Of a stretch of DNA of 64,000 nt, positions 44,477-54,416 are shown in pieces. The position numbers were made by a program, and so were the translations under genes. The stretch is from Goodfellowiella coeruleoviolacea. GTDB taxonomy: Bacteria > Actinomycetota > Actinomycetes > Mycobacteriales > Pseudonocardiaceae. A model generated the notes under the pieces. That model searched no databases and was not told where the DNA came from. It saw nothing but the letters and a program-made list of their open reading frames with translations. The DNA is taken from contig NZ_JAMTCK010000007.1 in the NCBI RefSeq assembly GCF_024171785.1, positions 338,658-402,657 of the forward strand, written 5' to 3'. How positions within the stretch are numbered: position 1 is the first letter of the stretch; the number at the start of each line of letters is the position of its first letter.

Positions 44477-46777
44477 GTGAGCCAGGACACCGAAGCCGCC
44501 GCCGGACCACCGGGTCCAGTGGTTCGGCAGCCGTCGGCGACCCGGCGTGTCCGGGCCCGGTTGGCCAGGCGGATCACCGCGCAGCGCGCCGCCCCGGTCA
44601 AACAGGTGCTGGAGCCGCTGGCCGCCGTGCACCGCGAGCTGCACCCCAAGGCCGATCTGGCGCTGCTGCAGCGCGCCTACGACGTGGCTGAGGAGAAGCA
44701 CCGGCTGCAGCGGCGCAAGTCGGGTGACCCCTACATCACCCACCCGCTGGCCGTGGCCACCATCCTGGCCGAGCTGGGCATGGACACCACCACCCTGGTC
44801 GCCGCCCTGCTGCACGACACCGTCGAGGACACCGACTACTCGCTGGAGCTGCTCAGCCAGGACTTCGGCGACGAGGTCGCGCACCTGGTCGACGGGGTCA
44901 CCAAGCTGGACAAGGTCAAGCTGGGCGCCGCCGCCGAGGCCGAGACCATCCGCAAGATGGTCATCGCCATGGCCAAGGACCCCCGGGTGCTGGTCATCAA
45001 GCTGGCCGACCGGCTGCACAACATGCGCACCATGCGCTTCCTGCCGCCGGAGAAGCAGGCCCGCAAGGCCAGGGAGACCCTGGAGGTGCTGGCGCCGCTG
45101 GCCCACCGGCTGGGCATGGCCACGGTCAAGTGGGAGCTGGAGGACCTGGCCTTCGCCATCCTGCAGCCCAAGAAGTACGACGAGATCGTGCGGCTGGTGG
45201 CCAACCGGGCCCCGTCCAGGGACACCTACCTGCGCAAGGTCGTGGCCGAGCTGTCCACGCAGATGAGCGAGGCGCGCATCCAGGCGCAGGTCGCCGGCCG
45301 GCCCAAGCACTACTACTCGATCCACCAGAAGATGATCGTGCGGGGCCGCGACTTCGACGACATCCACGACCTGGTGGGCGTGCGCATCCTGGTGGACGAG
45401 GTGCGGGACTGCTACGCGGCCATGGGCGTGGTGCACGCGCTGTGGCAGCCCATGCCCGGCCGGTTCAAGGACTACATCGCCCAGCCCCGGTTCGGCGTGT
45501 ACCAGTCGCTGCACACCACGGTGATCGGCCCCGACGGCAAGCCGTTGGAGGTGCAGATCCGCACGCACGAGATGCACCGCAGGGCCGAGTACGGCATCGC
45601 CGCGCACTGGCGCTACAAGGAGACCAAGGGCACGCACGCCGGCAAGGCCGTCGAGGTCGACGAGATGGCCTGGATGCGGCAGCTGCTGGACTGGCAGCGG
45701 GAGGCCGCCGACCCGGGCGAGTTCCTGGAGTCGCTGCGCTACGACCTGGCGACCAGGGAGATCTTCGTGTTCACGCCCAAGGGCGACGTGATCACGCTGC
45801 CGGCCGGGTCGACCCCGGTGGACTTCGCCTACGCCGTGCACACCGAGGTCGGCCACCGCTGCATCGGCGCGCGGGTGAACGGCCGGCTGGTCGCGCTGGA
45901 GCGCAAGCTGGAGAACGGCGAGGTCGTCGAGATCTTCACGTCCAAGGCCGAGGGCGCCGGCCCCAGCCGGGACTGGCTGACCTTCGCCGCCTCGCCCAGG
46001 GCGCGCACCAAGATCCGGCACTGGTTCGCCAAGGAGCGCCGCGAGGAGGCCATCGAGGCCGGCAAGGACAGCATCAGCAAGGAGGTCCGCCGGGTCGGGC
46101 TGCCGCTGCAGCGGCTGGTGTCCGCCGACTCCATGGCCGCGCTGTCCCGGGAGCTGCGCTACCCCGACGTCAGCTCGCTGTACGCGGCGGTCGGCGAGGG
46201 GCACACCTCGGCCAGGCACGTGGTGCAGCGGCTGGTGGCGCTGCTCGGCGGGGTCGAGCACGCCGAGGAGGAGCTGGCCGAGCGGTCCACGCCGTCCACG
46301 GTCACCCGCCGCCGCGCCTCGGGCGACGCCGGCGTGGTGGTCAAGGACGCCAGCGACGTGTGGGTGAAGCTGGCCCGCTGCTGCACGCCGGTGCCCGGCG
46401 ACGACATCCTGGGCTTTGTCACCCGGGGCGGCGGGGTCAGCGTGCACCGCACCGACTGCACCAACGCCGACGCCCTGATGGCCGCGCCCGAGCGGCTGGT
46501 GGACGTGGAGTGGGCGCCGTCGGCCTCGTCGGTGTTCCTGGTGGCCATCCAGGTCGAGGCGCTGGACCGGCACCGGCTGCTCTCCGACGTGACCAAGGTG
46601 CTGGCCGACGAGAAGGTGAACATCCTGTCCGCGTCGGTGACCACGTCCCGGGACCGGGTCGCGGTCAGCCGCTTCTCCTTCGAGATGGGCGACCCCAAGC
46701 ACCTGGGCCACGTGCTCAAGGCGGTGCGCAGCGTGGAGGGCGTCTACGACGTCTACCGCGTCACCTCAGCCTCCTGA
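44477..46777 (+). CDS. rel: Bifunctional (p)ppGpp synthetase/hydrolase
   Basis: The 766-residue protein is a long Rel/SpoT homologue. The HD hydrolase domain has HDTVEDT at about 113-119. The synthetase domain (about 270-390) contains [20 protein letters not shown] and [18 protein letters not shown] (about 425-490), helical/zinc-finger and C-terminal ACT (about 690-766) domains follow. It makes and degrades the stringent-response alarmone on stalled ribosomes. The start is GTG. Confidence 0.98.
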   Translation: MSQDTEAAAGPPGPVVRQPSATRRVRARLARRITAQRAAPVKQVLEPLAAVHRELHPKADLALLQRAYDVAEEKHRLQRRKSGDPYITHPLAVATILAELGMDTTTLVAALLHDTVEDTDYSLELLSQDFGDEVAHLVDGVTKLDKVKLGAAAEAETIRKMVIAMAKDPRVLVIKLADRLHNMRTMRFLPPEKQARKARETLEVLAPLAHRLGMATVKWELEDLAFAILQPKKYDEIVRLVANRAPSRDTYLRKVVAELSTQMSEARIQAQVAGRPKHYYSIHQKMIVRGRDFDDIHDLVGVRILVDEVRDCYAAMGVVHALWQPMPGRFKDYIAQPRFGVYQSLHTTVIGPDGKPLEVQIRTHEMHRRAEYGIAAHWRYKETKGTHAGKAVEVDEMAWMRQLLDWQREAADPGEFLESLRYDLATREIFVFTPKGDVITLPAGSTPVDFAYAVHTEVGHRCIGARVNGRLVALERKLENGEVVEIFTSKAEGAGPSRDWLTFAASPRARTKIRHWFAKERREEAIEAGKDSISKEVRRVGLPLQRLVSADSMAALSRELRYPDVSSLYAAVGEGHTSARHVVQRLVALLGGVEHAEEELAERSTPSTVTRRRASGDAGVVVKDASDVWVKLARCCTPVPGDDILGFVTRGGGVSVHRTDCTNADALMAAPERLVDVEWAPSASSVFLVAIQVEALDRHRLLSDVTKVLADEKVNILSASVTTSRDRVAVSRFSFEMGDPKHLGHVLKAVRSVEGVYDVYRVTSAS

Positions 46778-46845
46778 CCAGGCAGGCCGGCTGCCGGGTT
46801 CGCGCCGTTGGGGCGGCCACCACCCACCCCCGTGGGTGACCCACC

Positions 46846-46886
46846 CGCGAGTCGGGCGTTCCGCGCGCGCGAGTCGACATTTCGCG
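46846..46886. repeat. Paired CGCGAGTCG direct repeat
   Basis: CGCGAGTCGGGCGTTCCGCG (46846-46865) is followed by CGCGAGTCGACATTTCGCG (46868-46886). The two units share their first nine bases and their ends. They lie between convergent genes and resemble small dispersed repeats reported from related genomes (from memory). A short hairpin, CACCCAC-CCCC-GTGGGTG, precedes them. Confidence 0.6.
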
Positions 46887-46892
46887 CACCGC

Positions 46893-46918
46893 CGTTCGGG
46901 TGATGGGCCACCCGAACG
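46893..46918. terminator. Bidirectional terminator between rel and peptidase gene
   Basis: CGTTCGGGTG and CACCCGAACG form a perfect 10-bp stem with a 6-nt loop, ending 9 bp from the stop of the convergent peptidase gene. Confidence 0.75.
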
Positions 46919-46927
46919 GGTGGCGGG

Positions 46928-48997
46928 CTAGGTCGGGTTTCCGGGGTAGCTCATGCCGAGTTCGCGCATGACGAACGCGAGCCACTCGGCCTGCTGGCGG
47001 GCGGAGACCTCCGGGTCGAGGCTGCCGTGCCCGACGTCGTCCCACACCCGCAGCAGCACCGGGTGGCCGCTGGTGGTGGCGTGCTGGAGCGCGGCGGTGA
47101 AGCGGCGCCCGTGGCGAACCGGGCAGCTGATGTCGGTGGCGCCGAAGATCTGGAACACGGCCGGGTAGGACACGCCGTCGCGCACGTTGTGGCACGGCGA
47201 GTACGCGTGGATCGCGGCGGCGTCCTCGGGGTTGTCGGGGGAGCCGTACTCCTGTTCGTAGAACGACCGGATGATCTCCGCGCCCGGGCCGTCGGTCACG
47301 GGTTCCAGCACGTCGAGCACTGGTACCTGGGCGACAACGGCACGCCAGAGGTCCGGCTGTTGGGTGATCGCCACCCCGGCGACCAGACCGCCGTTGGAGG
47401 CACCGTGGAAGGCCAGCCGGTCCGGCGTGGCGATGCCCCGGGCGATCAGGTCCTCGGCCACCGCGCGCAGGTCATCGAAGGTGTGCTGCTTGGCGCGGCC
47501 CCGGCCGGCCTCGTACCAGTCGCGACCGTACTCGCTGCCGCCGCGCAGGCTCGCCTGCACGAATACGCCACCGGCCTGCACGAACGGTGCGTTCTCGGCG
47601 AGGAACGCGGGAACCCACGGCAGGTTGAAGCCGCCGTAGGCGTTGACCAGGGTCGGCTGCGGCACGGTGCGGTCCAGATCCGCCCTGGCGACCACGAAGT
47701 AGGGCACGCGTGTGCCGTCGGCCGAGGTGGCGAAGGACTGCTCGACGACGATGCCGGGCAGGTCCGCGCCCGCCTCCACCACCTCCAGGGCGGCATTGTC
47801 CACGTCGAGTTCGCAGGTGGTGTAGGCCGTGGTGAACGTGCTGGCCGAGAACAGGAACGCGGCCGAGGGCGGGCGCAGCCGGCCAGGGCCCACCAGGCCC
47901 AGCGAGGCACTGGCCGGCGGCAGGGGGGCGCGGCCCACCAGGGTGCCGTCCGGCTGGTGGACGCGGATGTCCAGGCTCACGTCGCGCAGCGCGCTGACCA
48001 CCAGCCGGCCCCGGACGACCTGGACGCCGCGCAGCACCAGGTCGCCGGTGGGAACCAGTTCCCGCCAGGTCGCCGGATCGGTCGAGGTGGCCACGGGAAT
48101 GGCGACCAGCCGACCGCGTGGCGTGTCCGTGGCGATCGCCACGTAGGTGTCGTCGTCCAGCCAGTCGCCGTGCAGTTCGGCGTCGAACCCCTCCGGCGTG
48201 AAGGGCCGCCACCGCCCGGTTCGCTCGTCGCCGATCATGGTGGCGACGTGCTGGTGGGGTGAGGTGACGACGAGGACGTGCCGGCCGTCCGGGGACACCT
48301 GGGGGACCAGGCCGGTCACGGTCGCGGGCACGTCGGCGAGGGCGAAGCTGACCGGTGGGCGCTCCGGTGTGCCCGGCGCCACCGGGGCGAACAGCAGTTG
48401 GTGTCCGCCGTCGGCGGCGCGGCCGTGCAGGTAGAAGCCGCTGCCGTCGGGCAGCCAGGCCGGCAGCGCGGCGTTGCCCTGCAGCGTGGGCACGGACACG
48501 TCCAGCAGGTGGCCGCTGTCCACCTCGACCACCCGGTACACCCCGAACGGGGCGCCGCCCACGGACTCGCTGAAGGCCACCAGTCGGCCGTCCGGCGAGG
48601 GCTGGAGGTAGACCAGGGTGCTCGGCCGGCCGTCGCCGCGCTGGGCGGTCAGCCGGGCCGCGTCGATGACGACCCGGCCGGGGTCGTCCCGGTCGTCGGA
48701 CACCCGGATCGCCTGCCCGGTTCCGGCATCGTCCTGTCCCAGCCAGAACCACCGGCCGCCGACCAGAACCCGCCCGCCGAGCGCGCCGGCGATGAAGTCC
48801 CGCAGCGCTGGCTTGATCGCCTCGGCCAGTTCGGCGACGGGGAGGTCCTCGAGCGCGGTGGTCGTGGCGGCGGTCTGCCGCTCCTGCCAGCGCAGCGACT
48901 CCTCGGTGTCCGACCGCAGCCAGTCGTAGGGGTCGGTGAAGGTGATGCCGCCAACGGCCCTGGTGACCGGCTGGCGTGGGGTGGGGGTGGGCGACAT
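46928..48997 (-). CDS. Prolyl oligopeptidase family serine peptidase (S9)
   Basis: The 689-residue cytosolic-type enzyme (no signal peptide) has an N-terminal beta-propeller (about 60-400) and a C-terminal alpha/beta-hydrolase domain. The catalytic triad is visible as Ser in GASNGG, Asp in GATDISCPV and His in VGHGS. S9A enzymes cut short peptides after proline. The ATG has AAGGAG upstream. It is divergent from an MFS gene and both are inserted between rel and ppiB relative to mycobacteria. Confidence 0.93.
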   Translation of the reverse strand: MSPTPTPRQPVTRAVGGITFTDPYDWLRSDTEESLRWQERQTAATTTALEDLPVAELAEAIKPALRDFIAGALGGRVLVGGRWFWLGQDDAGTGQAIRVSDDRDDPGRVVIDAARLTAQRGDGRPSTLVYLQPSPDGRLVAFSESVGGAPFGVYRVVEVDSGHLLDVSVPTLQGNAALPAWLPDGSGFYLHGRAADGGHQLLFAPVAPGTPERPPVSFALADVPATVTGLVPQVSPDGRHVLVVTSPHQHVATMIGDERTGRWRPFTPEGFDAELHGDWLDDDTYVAIATDTPRGRLVAIPVATSTDPATWRELVPTGDLVLRGVQVVRGRLVVSALRDVSLDIRVHQPDGTLVGRAPLPPASASLGLVGPGRLRPPSAAFLFSASTFTTAYTTCELDVDNAALEVVEAGADLPGIVVEQSFATSADGTRVPYFVVARADLDRTVPQPTLVNAYGGFNLPWVPAFLAENAPFVQAGGVFVQASLRGGSEYGRDWYEAGRGRAKQHTFDDLRAVAEDLIARGIATPDRLAFHGASNGGLVAGVAITQQPDLWRAVVAQVPVLDVLEPVTDGPGAEIIRSFYEQEYGSPDNPEDAAAIHAYSPCHNVRDGVSYPAVFQIFGATDISCPVRHGRRFTAALQHATTSGHPVLLRVWDDVGHGSLDPEVSARQQAEWLAFVMRELGMSYPGNPT

Positions 48998-49017
48998 GGA
49001 GTCTCCTTGTCCGGCAT

Positions 49018-49040
49018 TTCAGATGTTAATGTCATCTGAA
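49018..49040. promoter_or_regulatory. Palindromic operator in the peptidase/MFS divergent promoter
   Basis: TTCAGATG-N7-CATCTGAA is a perfect inverted repeat with 8-bp arms, located 21 bp upstream of the peptidase ATG in an A/T-rich patch. Its size fits a TetR, GntR or MarR dimer. No matching regulator gene is adjacent. Confidence 0.65.
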
Positions 49041-49170
49041 TGATGAGAGTATCTTGTTGATCGCGCGAGGGTGCTGTCAAGGTGGGGGGCGCGGGCGATG
49101 GCCGGAAGCTTGTGGATGTTGGCCGTCCGATCACTGGTCCGACCGAGGGGTGCTGGCCGACGCTGAGCCG

Positions 49171-50490
49171 GTGACTCGACCAACGGACGTGCGTGCCGCC
49201 CCGGTGCGGTCGCGTGGGATTCACCGCGCCTGGATCGTGGCCGCGGTGGCATTCGTGGCACTGGTGGGCGCGGCCGGCTTCCGGGCCACCCCCACGGTGT
49301 TCTTCGGCCCGCTGCACGCCGAGTTCGGCTGGCCGACCAGCCTGATCGCCTCGGCGGTGTCGATCAACCTGGCCCTGTACGGGCTGACCGCGCCGTTCGC
49401 CGCGGCGCTGATGGAGCGCTTCGGCATGCGCCGCGTGGTGGCCGGTGCCCTGGTGCTGGTCGCGGCGGGCAGTGGCCTGACCGTGTTCATGACGGCCAGC
49501 TGGCAGCTCGTGCTGTGCTGGGGCGTGCTCATCGGCCTGGCCACCGGCTCGATGGCGCTGGCCTTCGTGGCCACCGTGACCAACCGCTGGTTCGTGCACC
49601 GCCGGGGCGTGGTCACCGGTGTGCTGACCGCCGGCGGGTCCACCGGTCAGGTGATCTTCCTACCGCTGCTCGCCGCCCTGGTGGACACGTCCGGGTGGCG
49701 GGCGGCGGCACTGACGGTGGCCGGCGCCGCCCTGGTCGTGGTGCCCCTGGTGGTCTGGCTGCTCCGCGACCACCCCAGCGACGTCGGCCTGCGGCCCTAC
49801 GGCGCCCCGGAGGAGCCGGCCGTGGCCGCGCCGCCCTCGGCACCGGCCAACAACGCCGCCCGCCGCGCGCTGACCGTGCTGGGCCAGGCCGCGCGCACCC
49901 GGGCGTTCTGGTTGCTCGCCGCCAGTTTCGCGATCTGCGGGATGAGCACGAACGGGCTGGTGCAGACCCACTTCATCCCGGCCGCCCACGACCACGGCAT
50001 GCCCGAGACCACCGCGTCGGGTCTGCTCGCCCTGGTCGGCATCTTCGACATCGCGGGCACGGTGCTGTCCGGCTGGCTGACCGACCGGTTCAGCTCGCGC
50101 TGGCTGCTGGTCTGGTACTACACGCTGCGCGGCGGCTCACTGCTGTTGCTGCCGCACCTGTTCGCGCCCACCGCCGAGCCGGGCATCTGGGTGTTCATCA
50201 TCTTCTACGGGCTGGACTGGGTGGCCACCGTGCCGCCCACGGTCGCGCTGTGCCGGCAGGCGTTCGGCGAGGCCGCCCCGATCGTGTTCGGCTGGGTCTT
50301 CGCCGCCCACCAGCTCGGCGCCGGCATCGCCGCGGTCGGGGCCGGGGTGATCCGGGACCACTTCGGCGAGTACACCCTGGCGTGGAGCGCGGCGGGCGCG
50401 CTGTGCGCGGTCGCGGCGGTGTGCTGTGCCGGGGTCCGGCCCCGCCGCCCGGCCCCGGTCCCGCCGGAGCCGGCGGTGGCCGGGGGCTGA
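49171..50490 (+). CDS. MFS transporter
   Basis: This major-facilitator protein has about 12 helices (439 residues from GTG 49171). It includes FGPLHAEFGWPTSLIASAVSINLALYG, split between the first two helices, and ERFGMRRV in the 2-3 loop. The second half has SGWLTDRFSSRW. It resembles the monocarboxylate/oxalate-formate-like MFS branch. The substrate is unknown. The start is uncertain: GTG codons at 49150, 49171 and 49189 are all in frame and none has a strong site. Confidence 0.85.
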   Translation: MTRPTDVRAAPVRSRGIHRAWIVAAVAFVALVGAAGFRATPTVFFGPLHAEFGWPTSLIASAVSINLALYGLTAPFAAALMERFGMRRVVAGALVLVAAGSGLTVFMTASWQLVLCWGVLIGLATGSMALAFVATVTNRWFVHRRGVVTGVLTAGGSTGQVIFLPLLAALVDTSGWRAAALTVAGAALVVVPLVVWLLRDHPSDVGLRPYGAPEEPAVAAPPSAPANNAARRALTVLGQAARTRAFWLLAASFAICGMSTNGLVQTHFIPAAHDHGMPETTASGLLALVGIFDIAGTVLSGWLTDRFSSRWLLVWYYTLRGGSLLLLPHLFAPTAEPGIWVFIIFYGLDWVATVPPTVALCRQAFGEAAPIVFGWVFAAHQLGAGIAAVGAGVIRDHFGEYTLAWSAAGALCAVAAVCCAGVRPRRPAPVPPEPAVAGG

Positions 50491-50588
50491 CCGGGCTGAC
50501 CCGAGAACGGCGACGGGGCGGCCACCCGAGTGCTGGGTGGCCGCCCCGTCCGCTGGGTCGCAACCAGAGCTGCTGAGTTTTGCCCTGA

Positions 50589-51434
50589 TCAGTTGAGCAC
50601 GGTCGCCTGCTGGATGTGCACCGGTGTCTTGGGCGCGCCGTCGCCCTCGGACCGGCTGTTGTCCGACCCGGCCGCGGCCACCTTGTCCAGCACGCCGAGG
50701 CCGGCCTGGTCGACCGTGCCGAACACGGCGTAGTTCGGCGGCAGCGTGGAGTCGCCGTAGACCAGGAAGAACTGGCTGCCACCGGAGTTGGGCTGACCGG
50801 TGTTGGCCATCGCCACCACCCCGCGCGGGTAGGTCACGGCCTGGCCGGTGGCGTCCGGCTTCAGGTCGGTCGGGTTCTCGTCCGGGATGACGTACCCGGG
50901 GCCGCCGCTGCCCTGGCCGGTCGGGTCACCGCACTGCAGCACCTTCAGCACGTCCGAGGTGGTCAGCCGGTGGCACGTGGTGTTGTCGAAGTACTGCTTC
51001 TGCGCCAGGTGCACCATGCTCTGCACCGTGCACGGGGCCTTGGCCCGGTCCAGCACCAGTCCGATGTCGCCCTGGTCGGTCTTGAGGGTGACCTGGGTGG
51101 TGCCCGAGTTCGGCGTCGGGTCGGGGTCGTCGGGCAGCCCGGCTTCCTTGGCCGCCGGCTCCTGCGGGGTCTCCGCGTACTTGCACGGGCCCTCGGTGGT
51201 CTTGCCCGCCGGCGTGGAGCTGGGCGTGGGGCTCGTGGAGTTCGCCGCCGCCGCCGCGTCCTCGCCTCCGGTCCGCGTGACCAGGTAGTAGACGCCGCCA
51301 ACGACCAACAGGGTCAGCACGATGGTGACGCTCACCCCGATTCGCCTGCGTCGCTTGGCTCGCTCAGCTCGGCGAGTGAGCTGACGCTCCAACTTGCGCT
51401 TGGCTGCCTGACGACGCTGTTCGTTGCTCGGCAC
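50589..51434 (-). CDS. ppiB: Membrane-anchored cyclophilin peptidyl-prolyl isomerase
   Basis: The 281-residue protein has a highly basic N-terminus and one membrane anchor (about 33-53). A Ser/Thr/Pro linker leads to an extracytoplasmic cyclophilin domain (about 115-280, with TCHRLTTSDVLKVLQCGDPTG, GSQFFLVYGDS and YAVFGTV). It should assist folding of exported proteins. The opposite orientation to rel and hisS matches Rv2582. Confidence 0.93.
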   Translation of the reverse strand: MPSNEQRRQAAKRKLERQLTRRAERAKRRRRIGVSVTIVLTLLVVGGVYYLVTRTGGEDAAAAANSTSPTPSSTPAGKTTEGPCKYAETPQEPAAKEAGLPDDPDPTPNSGTTQVTLKTDQGDIGLVLDRAKAPCTVQSMVHLAQKQYFDNTTCHRLTTSDVLKVLQCGDPTGQGSGGPGYVIPDENPTDLKPDATGQAVTYPRGVVAMANTGQPNSGGSQFFLVYGDSTLPPNYAVFGTVDQAGLGVLDKVAAAGSDNSRSEGDGAPKTPVHIQQATVLN

Positions 51435-51510
51435 CTGCTCCCTCCCGGGGGGATTCAGTCAAAGGGGTCGGGGGCGCAGTCTAGGGCCACACGCTGTGAG
51501 CAGGGTGTGG

Positions 51511-51526
51511 CGGTTGTGTGCACAAC
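51511..51526. promoter_or_regulatory. Palindrome in the ppiB/MBL divergent promoter
   Basis: GGTTGTG-TG-CACAACC is a perfect 7-bp inverted repeat centred between the two divergent genes. A possible ppiB -10 (TAGACT, minus strand) is at 51482-51477. It may be an operator. Confidence 0.45.
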
Positions 51527-51624
51527 CTGAGAAAGCCCGGTCCCGCTACCCTTGACGGGCGGCTCACCGCGGTCCGCGTCACGGCTACGCTCGCCCTAAC
51601 CGGCTGGTCATGGAGGTGTGCCTC

Positions 51625-52350
51625 GTGCTCGTCGTCGGGTTCCCGACCGGAGCCCTACAGGCCAATTGTTACCTGCTCGCCGCGGGCGAGGGGGAGGCGT
51701 GCGTCATCGTCGACCCCGGCCAGGACGCGGTCGACCCGGTGCTGGCGGCAGTGCGCGAACACCGGCTGTCCCCGGTGGCCGTGCTGCTCACCCACGGGCA
51801 CTTCGACCACGCCTTCTCCGTGGCGCCGATCTGCGACGGCGACGACCTGCCGGCGTGGATCCACCCGGCCGACCGGCCGCTGCTCAGCGATCCGCTTGCC
51901 GGCCTCGGCGCGGCCGCGGCCAGCTTCTTCGGTGGCCGGATGAGCATGCGCGAGCCCAGGCAGGTGCGCGAACTGACCGACGGGGCCGTGCTGGACCTGG
52001 CCGGGCTGCGGCTGACCGTCGACCACACCCCGGGCCATACCAGCGGGTCGGTGACGTACCGCACCGGCACCGACGAGGGCGGGCAGCTGCTGCTGTCCGG
52101 CGACACCCTCTTCGCCGGCTCCATCGGACGCACCGACCTGCCGGGCGGCGACATGACGCAGATGGTGGCGTCGTTGGTCGGCAAGATCCTGCCGCTCGAC
52201 GACGACACCGTGGTGCTGCCCGGCCACGGACCGACGACGACCATCGGCCGCGAGCGCGCCAGCAACCCGTACCTGCGCCAGGCACGCCAACTGGGCAGTT
52301 CTCGGATGAGCACCGGACCAGCCTCGTCAGGCCCGCAGCAAGGACTGTGA
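51625..52350 (+). CDS. MBL-fold hydrolase, glyoxalase II-like
   Basis: The 241-residue protein has the complete metal-binding motif THGHFDH, later [26 protein letters not shown] and PGHGP. It resembles hydroxyacylglutathione hydrolase-type enzymes; in an organism with mycothiol the thioester substrate may be a mycothiol conjugate. GTG 51625 lies 8 bp after GGAGG. It precedes hisS by 10 bp, as in Rv2581c-Rv2580c. Confidence 0.92.
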   Translation: MLVVGFPTGALQANCYLLAAGEGEACVIVDPGQDAVDPVLAAVREHRLSPVAVLLTHGHFDHAFSVAPICDGDDLPAWIHPADRPLLSDPLAGLGAAAASFFGGRMSMREPRQVRELTDGAVLDLAGLRLTVDHTPGHTSGSVTYRTGTDEGGQLLLSGDTLFAGSIGRTDLPGGDMTQMVASLVGKILPLDDDTVVLPGHGPTTTIGRERASNPYLRQARQLGSSRMSTGPASSGPQQGL

Positions 52351-52360
52351 ACCAACTCCC

Positions 52361-53671
52361 ATGACGACTTTCAGCGCCCCCAAGGGCATTCCCGACTACT
52401 TCCCCCCGGCCTCCTCGGCGTTCCTGGCGGTCCGGGAGACCCTGGCCGCCTCGGCCCAACGTGCCGGCTACGGCTACGTGGAGCTGCCGATCTTCGAGGA
52501 CACCGCGCTGTTCGCCCGAGGTGTCGGCGAGTCCACCGACGTGGTGAGCAAGGAGATGTACACCTTCGCCGACCGCGGCGGCCGCTCGGTGACGTTGCGG
52601 CCGGAGGGCACGGCCGGGGTGATGCGCGGGGTCATCGAACACGGCCTGGACCGGGGCCAGCTGCCGGTCAAGCTCTACTACGCCGGCCCGTTCTTCCGCT
52701 ACGAACGCCCGCAGGCCGGCCGCTACCGGCAGTTGCAGCAGGTCGGCGTGGAGGCGATCGGCGTGGACGACCCGGCGCTGGACGCCGAGGTCATCGCCAT
52801 CGGCGACGCCGCCTACCGGGCCCTGGGCCTGACCGGCTACCGGCTGGAGCTGACCTCGCTGGGCGATGCCGCCTGCCGGCCGGCCTACCGGGAGAAGCTG
52901 CAGTCCTTCCTGCGCGACCTGCCGCTGGACGAGGCGACCAGGCAGCGCGCCGAACTCAACCCGCTGCGGGTGCTCGACGACAAGCGGCCGGAGATGCGCG
53001 AGCTGCTCGCGGACGCCCCGCTGATGGTCGACCACCTGTGCCCCGCATGCCGGGAGCACTACGAGCAGGTCAAGGGCTACCTCAACGACCTCGGGGTGAA
53101 GTTCACCGAGAACCCGAGGATGGTGCGCGGGCTGGACTACTACACCAAGACCACCTTCGAGTTCGTCCACGACGGGCTGGGCGCGCAGTCCGGTATCGGC
53201 GGCGGCGGCCGCTACGACGGGCTCATGGCCGAGCTGGGCGGGCAGCCGCTGTCCGGGGTCGGCTACGGCCTTGGCGTGGACCGCATCCTGCTGGCCTGCC
53301 AGGCCGAGGGGCTCACCGTGGGCGACGCGGCGCGCTGCGAGGTGTACTGCGTGCCGCTGGGCGAGGCGGCCAAGGCCCGGCTGGTGGCGCTGGCCGGCCA
53401 GCTGCGCCAGGCCGGGGTGCGGGTCGACCTGGCCTACGGCGGCAAGGGCCTCAAGGGCGCGATGAAGGCCGCCGACCGGTCCGGGGCCCGGCTGGCCCTG
53501 GTGCTGGGTGAGCGGGACCTGGCCGAGGGCGCGCTGCAGCTCAAGGAACTGGGCAGCGGCGAGCAGCGGTCCGTGCCCCTGGTGGACGCGGTGACCACCG
53601 TGCGCGAGGCGGTGGACCTGCTGCGCGCGAACGGCGGCAACCCGAGCGGCGGCAAGGACAGCGCCCGGTGA
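52361..53671 (+). CDS. hisS: Histidyl-tRNA synthetase
   Basis: The 436-residue class II synthetase has the N-terminal [13 protein letters not shown] and motif 2 ([19 protein letters not shown]). The histidine-specific segments [14 protein letters not shown] and [10 protein letters not shown] follow, and an anticodon-binding domain ends the protein. The stop overlaps the next gene. Confidence 0.97.
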   Translation: MTTFSAPKGIPDYFPPASSAFLAVRETLAASAQRAGYGYVELPIFEDTALFARGVGESTDVVSKEMYTFADRGGRSVTLRPEGTAGVMRGVIEHGLDRGQLPVKLYYAGPFFRYERPQAGRYRQLQQVGVEAIGVDDPALDAEVIAIGDAAYRALGLTGYRLELTSLGDAACRPAYREKLQSFLRDLPLDEATRQRAELNPLRVLDDKRPEMRELLADAPLMVDHLCPACREHYEQVKGYLNDLGVKFTENPRMVRGLDYYTKTTFEFVHDGLGAQSGIGGGGRYDGLMAELGGQPLSGVGYGLGVDRILLACQAEGLTVGDAARCEVYCVPLGEAAKARLVALAGQLRQAGVRVDLAYGGKGLKGAMKAADRSGARLALVLGERDLAEGALQLKELGSGEQRSVPLVDAVTTVREAVDLLRANGGNPSGGKDSAR

Positions 53672-54318
53672 GCAGCGAGCAGGCCGACGCCGGCAAGTCC
53701 GACCGGATCTCGCTCGACCTGCTGGACCTGGCCGCGGTGCGGCGGCGGGCGCGGTCGGTGGCGATCGGCGGCCTGATGGTGGCCGCGGCCTTCGGCGGCA
53801 TCGCCGGGCTGATCGGCGGCCGGGTCGCCGGCCTGGTCACCGCCGTGGTGGTGGGGCTGCCCCTGGAACTGCTGGCCTGGAGCGAGTCGCGGCGGCGCAC
53901 CTGGCTGCGCGGCACCCAGGTGTCGGCCAGGGCGTTCGGCACCAGAACCGTCGACCTGCACCGGCTGGACCAGCTCGACCTGCTCGTCAGCGACCTGCGG
54001 GGGCAGCGCACGGTCGGGCTGTTCGTCGCGGGCGGCGGCAAGGCCATCAACCTGCCGCTGGCCATCTACGCCGGCACCGGTGGCCGCGAGCTGGGTGTGT
54101 TCCCGCTGCGGCGGCTGGCCGACAGCCTGGCGGGCAGCGGTGACACCAGGGGACTGGTGTTCGCCGAGCTGCTGGTGGCCCAGTTGCGCGCCGAGGCGCG
54201 GGGCGCGGCCGTGGGCGAGCGCCCGCTGTACAAGCTGGGCTCGCTGGCCCCGGGCGGCCGGCTGGCCCAGAAACTGCGCCCCGACGCGGTGTCCCGGTTC
54301 GTGGCCACCCTGGACTGA
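53668..54318 (+). CDS. Conserved membrane protein of unknown function
   Basis: This 216-residue protein has two adjacent hydrophobic segments (about 32-72) and a soluble C-terminal part with [20 protein letters not shown] and [13 protein letters not shown] do not recognise a named domain; actinobacterial hisS genes often have a membrane protein of this size downstream. The GTG overlaps hisS by 4 bp, so it is co-translated. Confidence 0.75.
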   Translation: MSSEQADAGKSDRISLDLLDLAAVRRRARSVAIGGLMVAAAFGGIAGLIGGRVAGLVTAVVVGLPLELLAWSESRRRTWLRGTQVSARAFGTRTVDLHRLDQLDLLVSDLRGQRTVGLFVAGGGKAINLPLAIYAGTGGRELGVFPLRRLADSLAGSGDTRGLVFAELLVAQLRAEARGAAVGERPLYKLGSLAPGGRLAQKLRPDAVSRFVATLD

Positions 54319-54336
54319 CGGGCCGCCCCGGGTCCT

Positions 54337-54388
54337 CCACAGTGGACTGAGCACAGTGGACTGAGTACGACTGAACACAGTGGACTGA
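54337..54388. repeat. 14-bp CACAGTGGACTGA repeats
   Basis: CCACAGTGGACTGA (54337), GCACAGTGGACTGA (54351) and ACACAGTGGACTGA (54375) recur, the first two in exact tandem and the third after a partial 10-bp unit. They lie between convergent genes. The palindromic core CCAC-A-GTGG also occurs three times at 58604-58674. Confidence 0.85.
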
Positions 54389-54416
54389 CCGAGACGGGTC
54401 AACCGCTGTGGACGCC

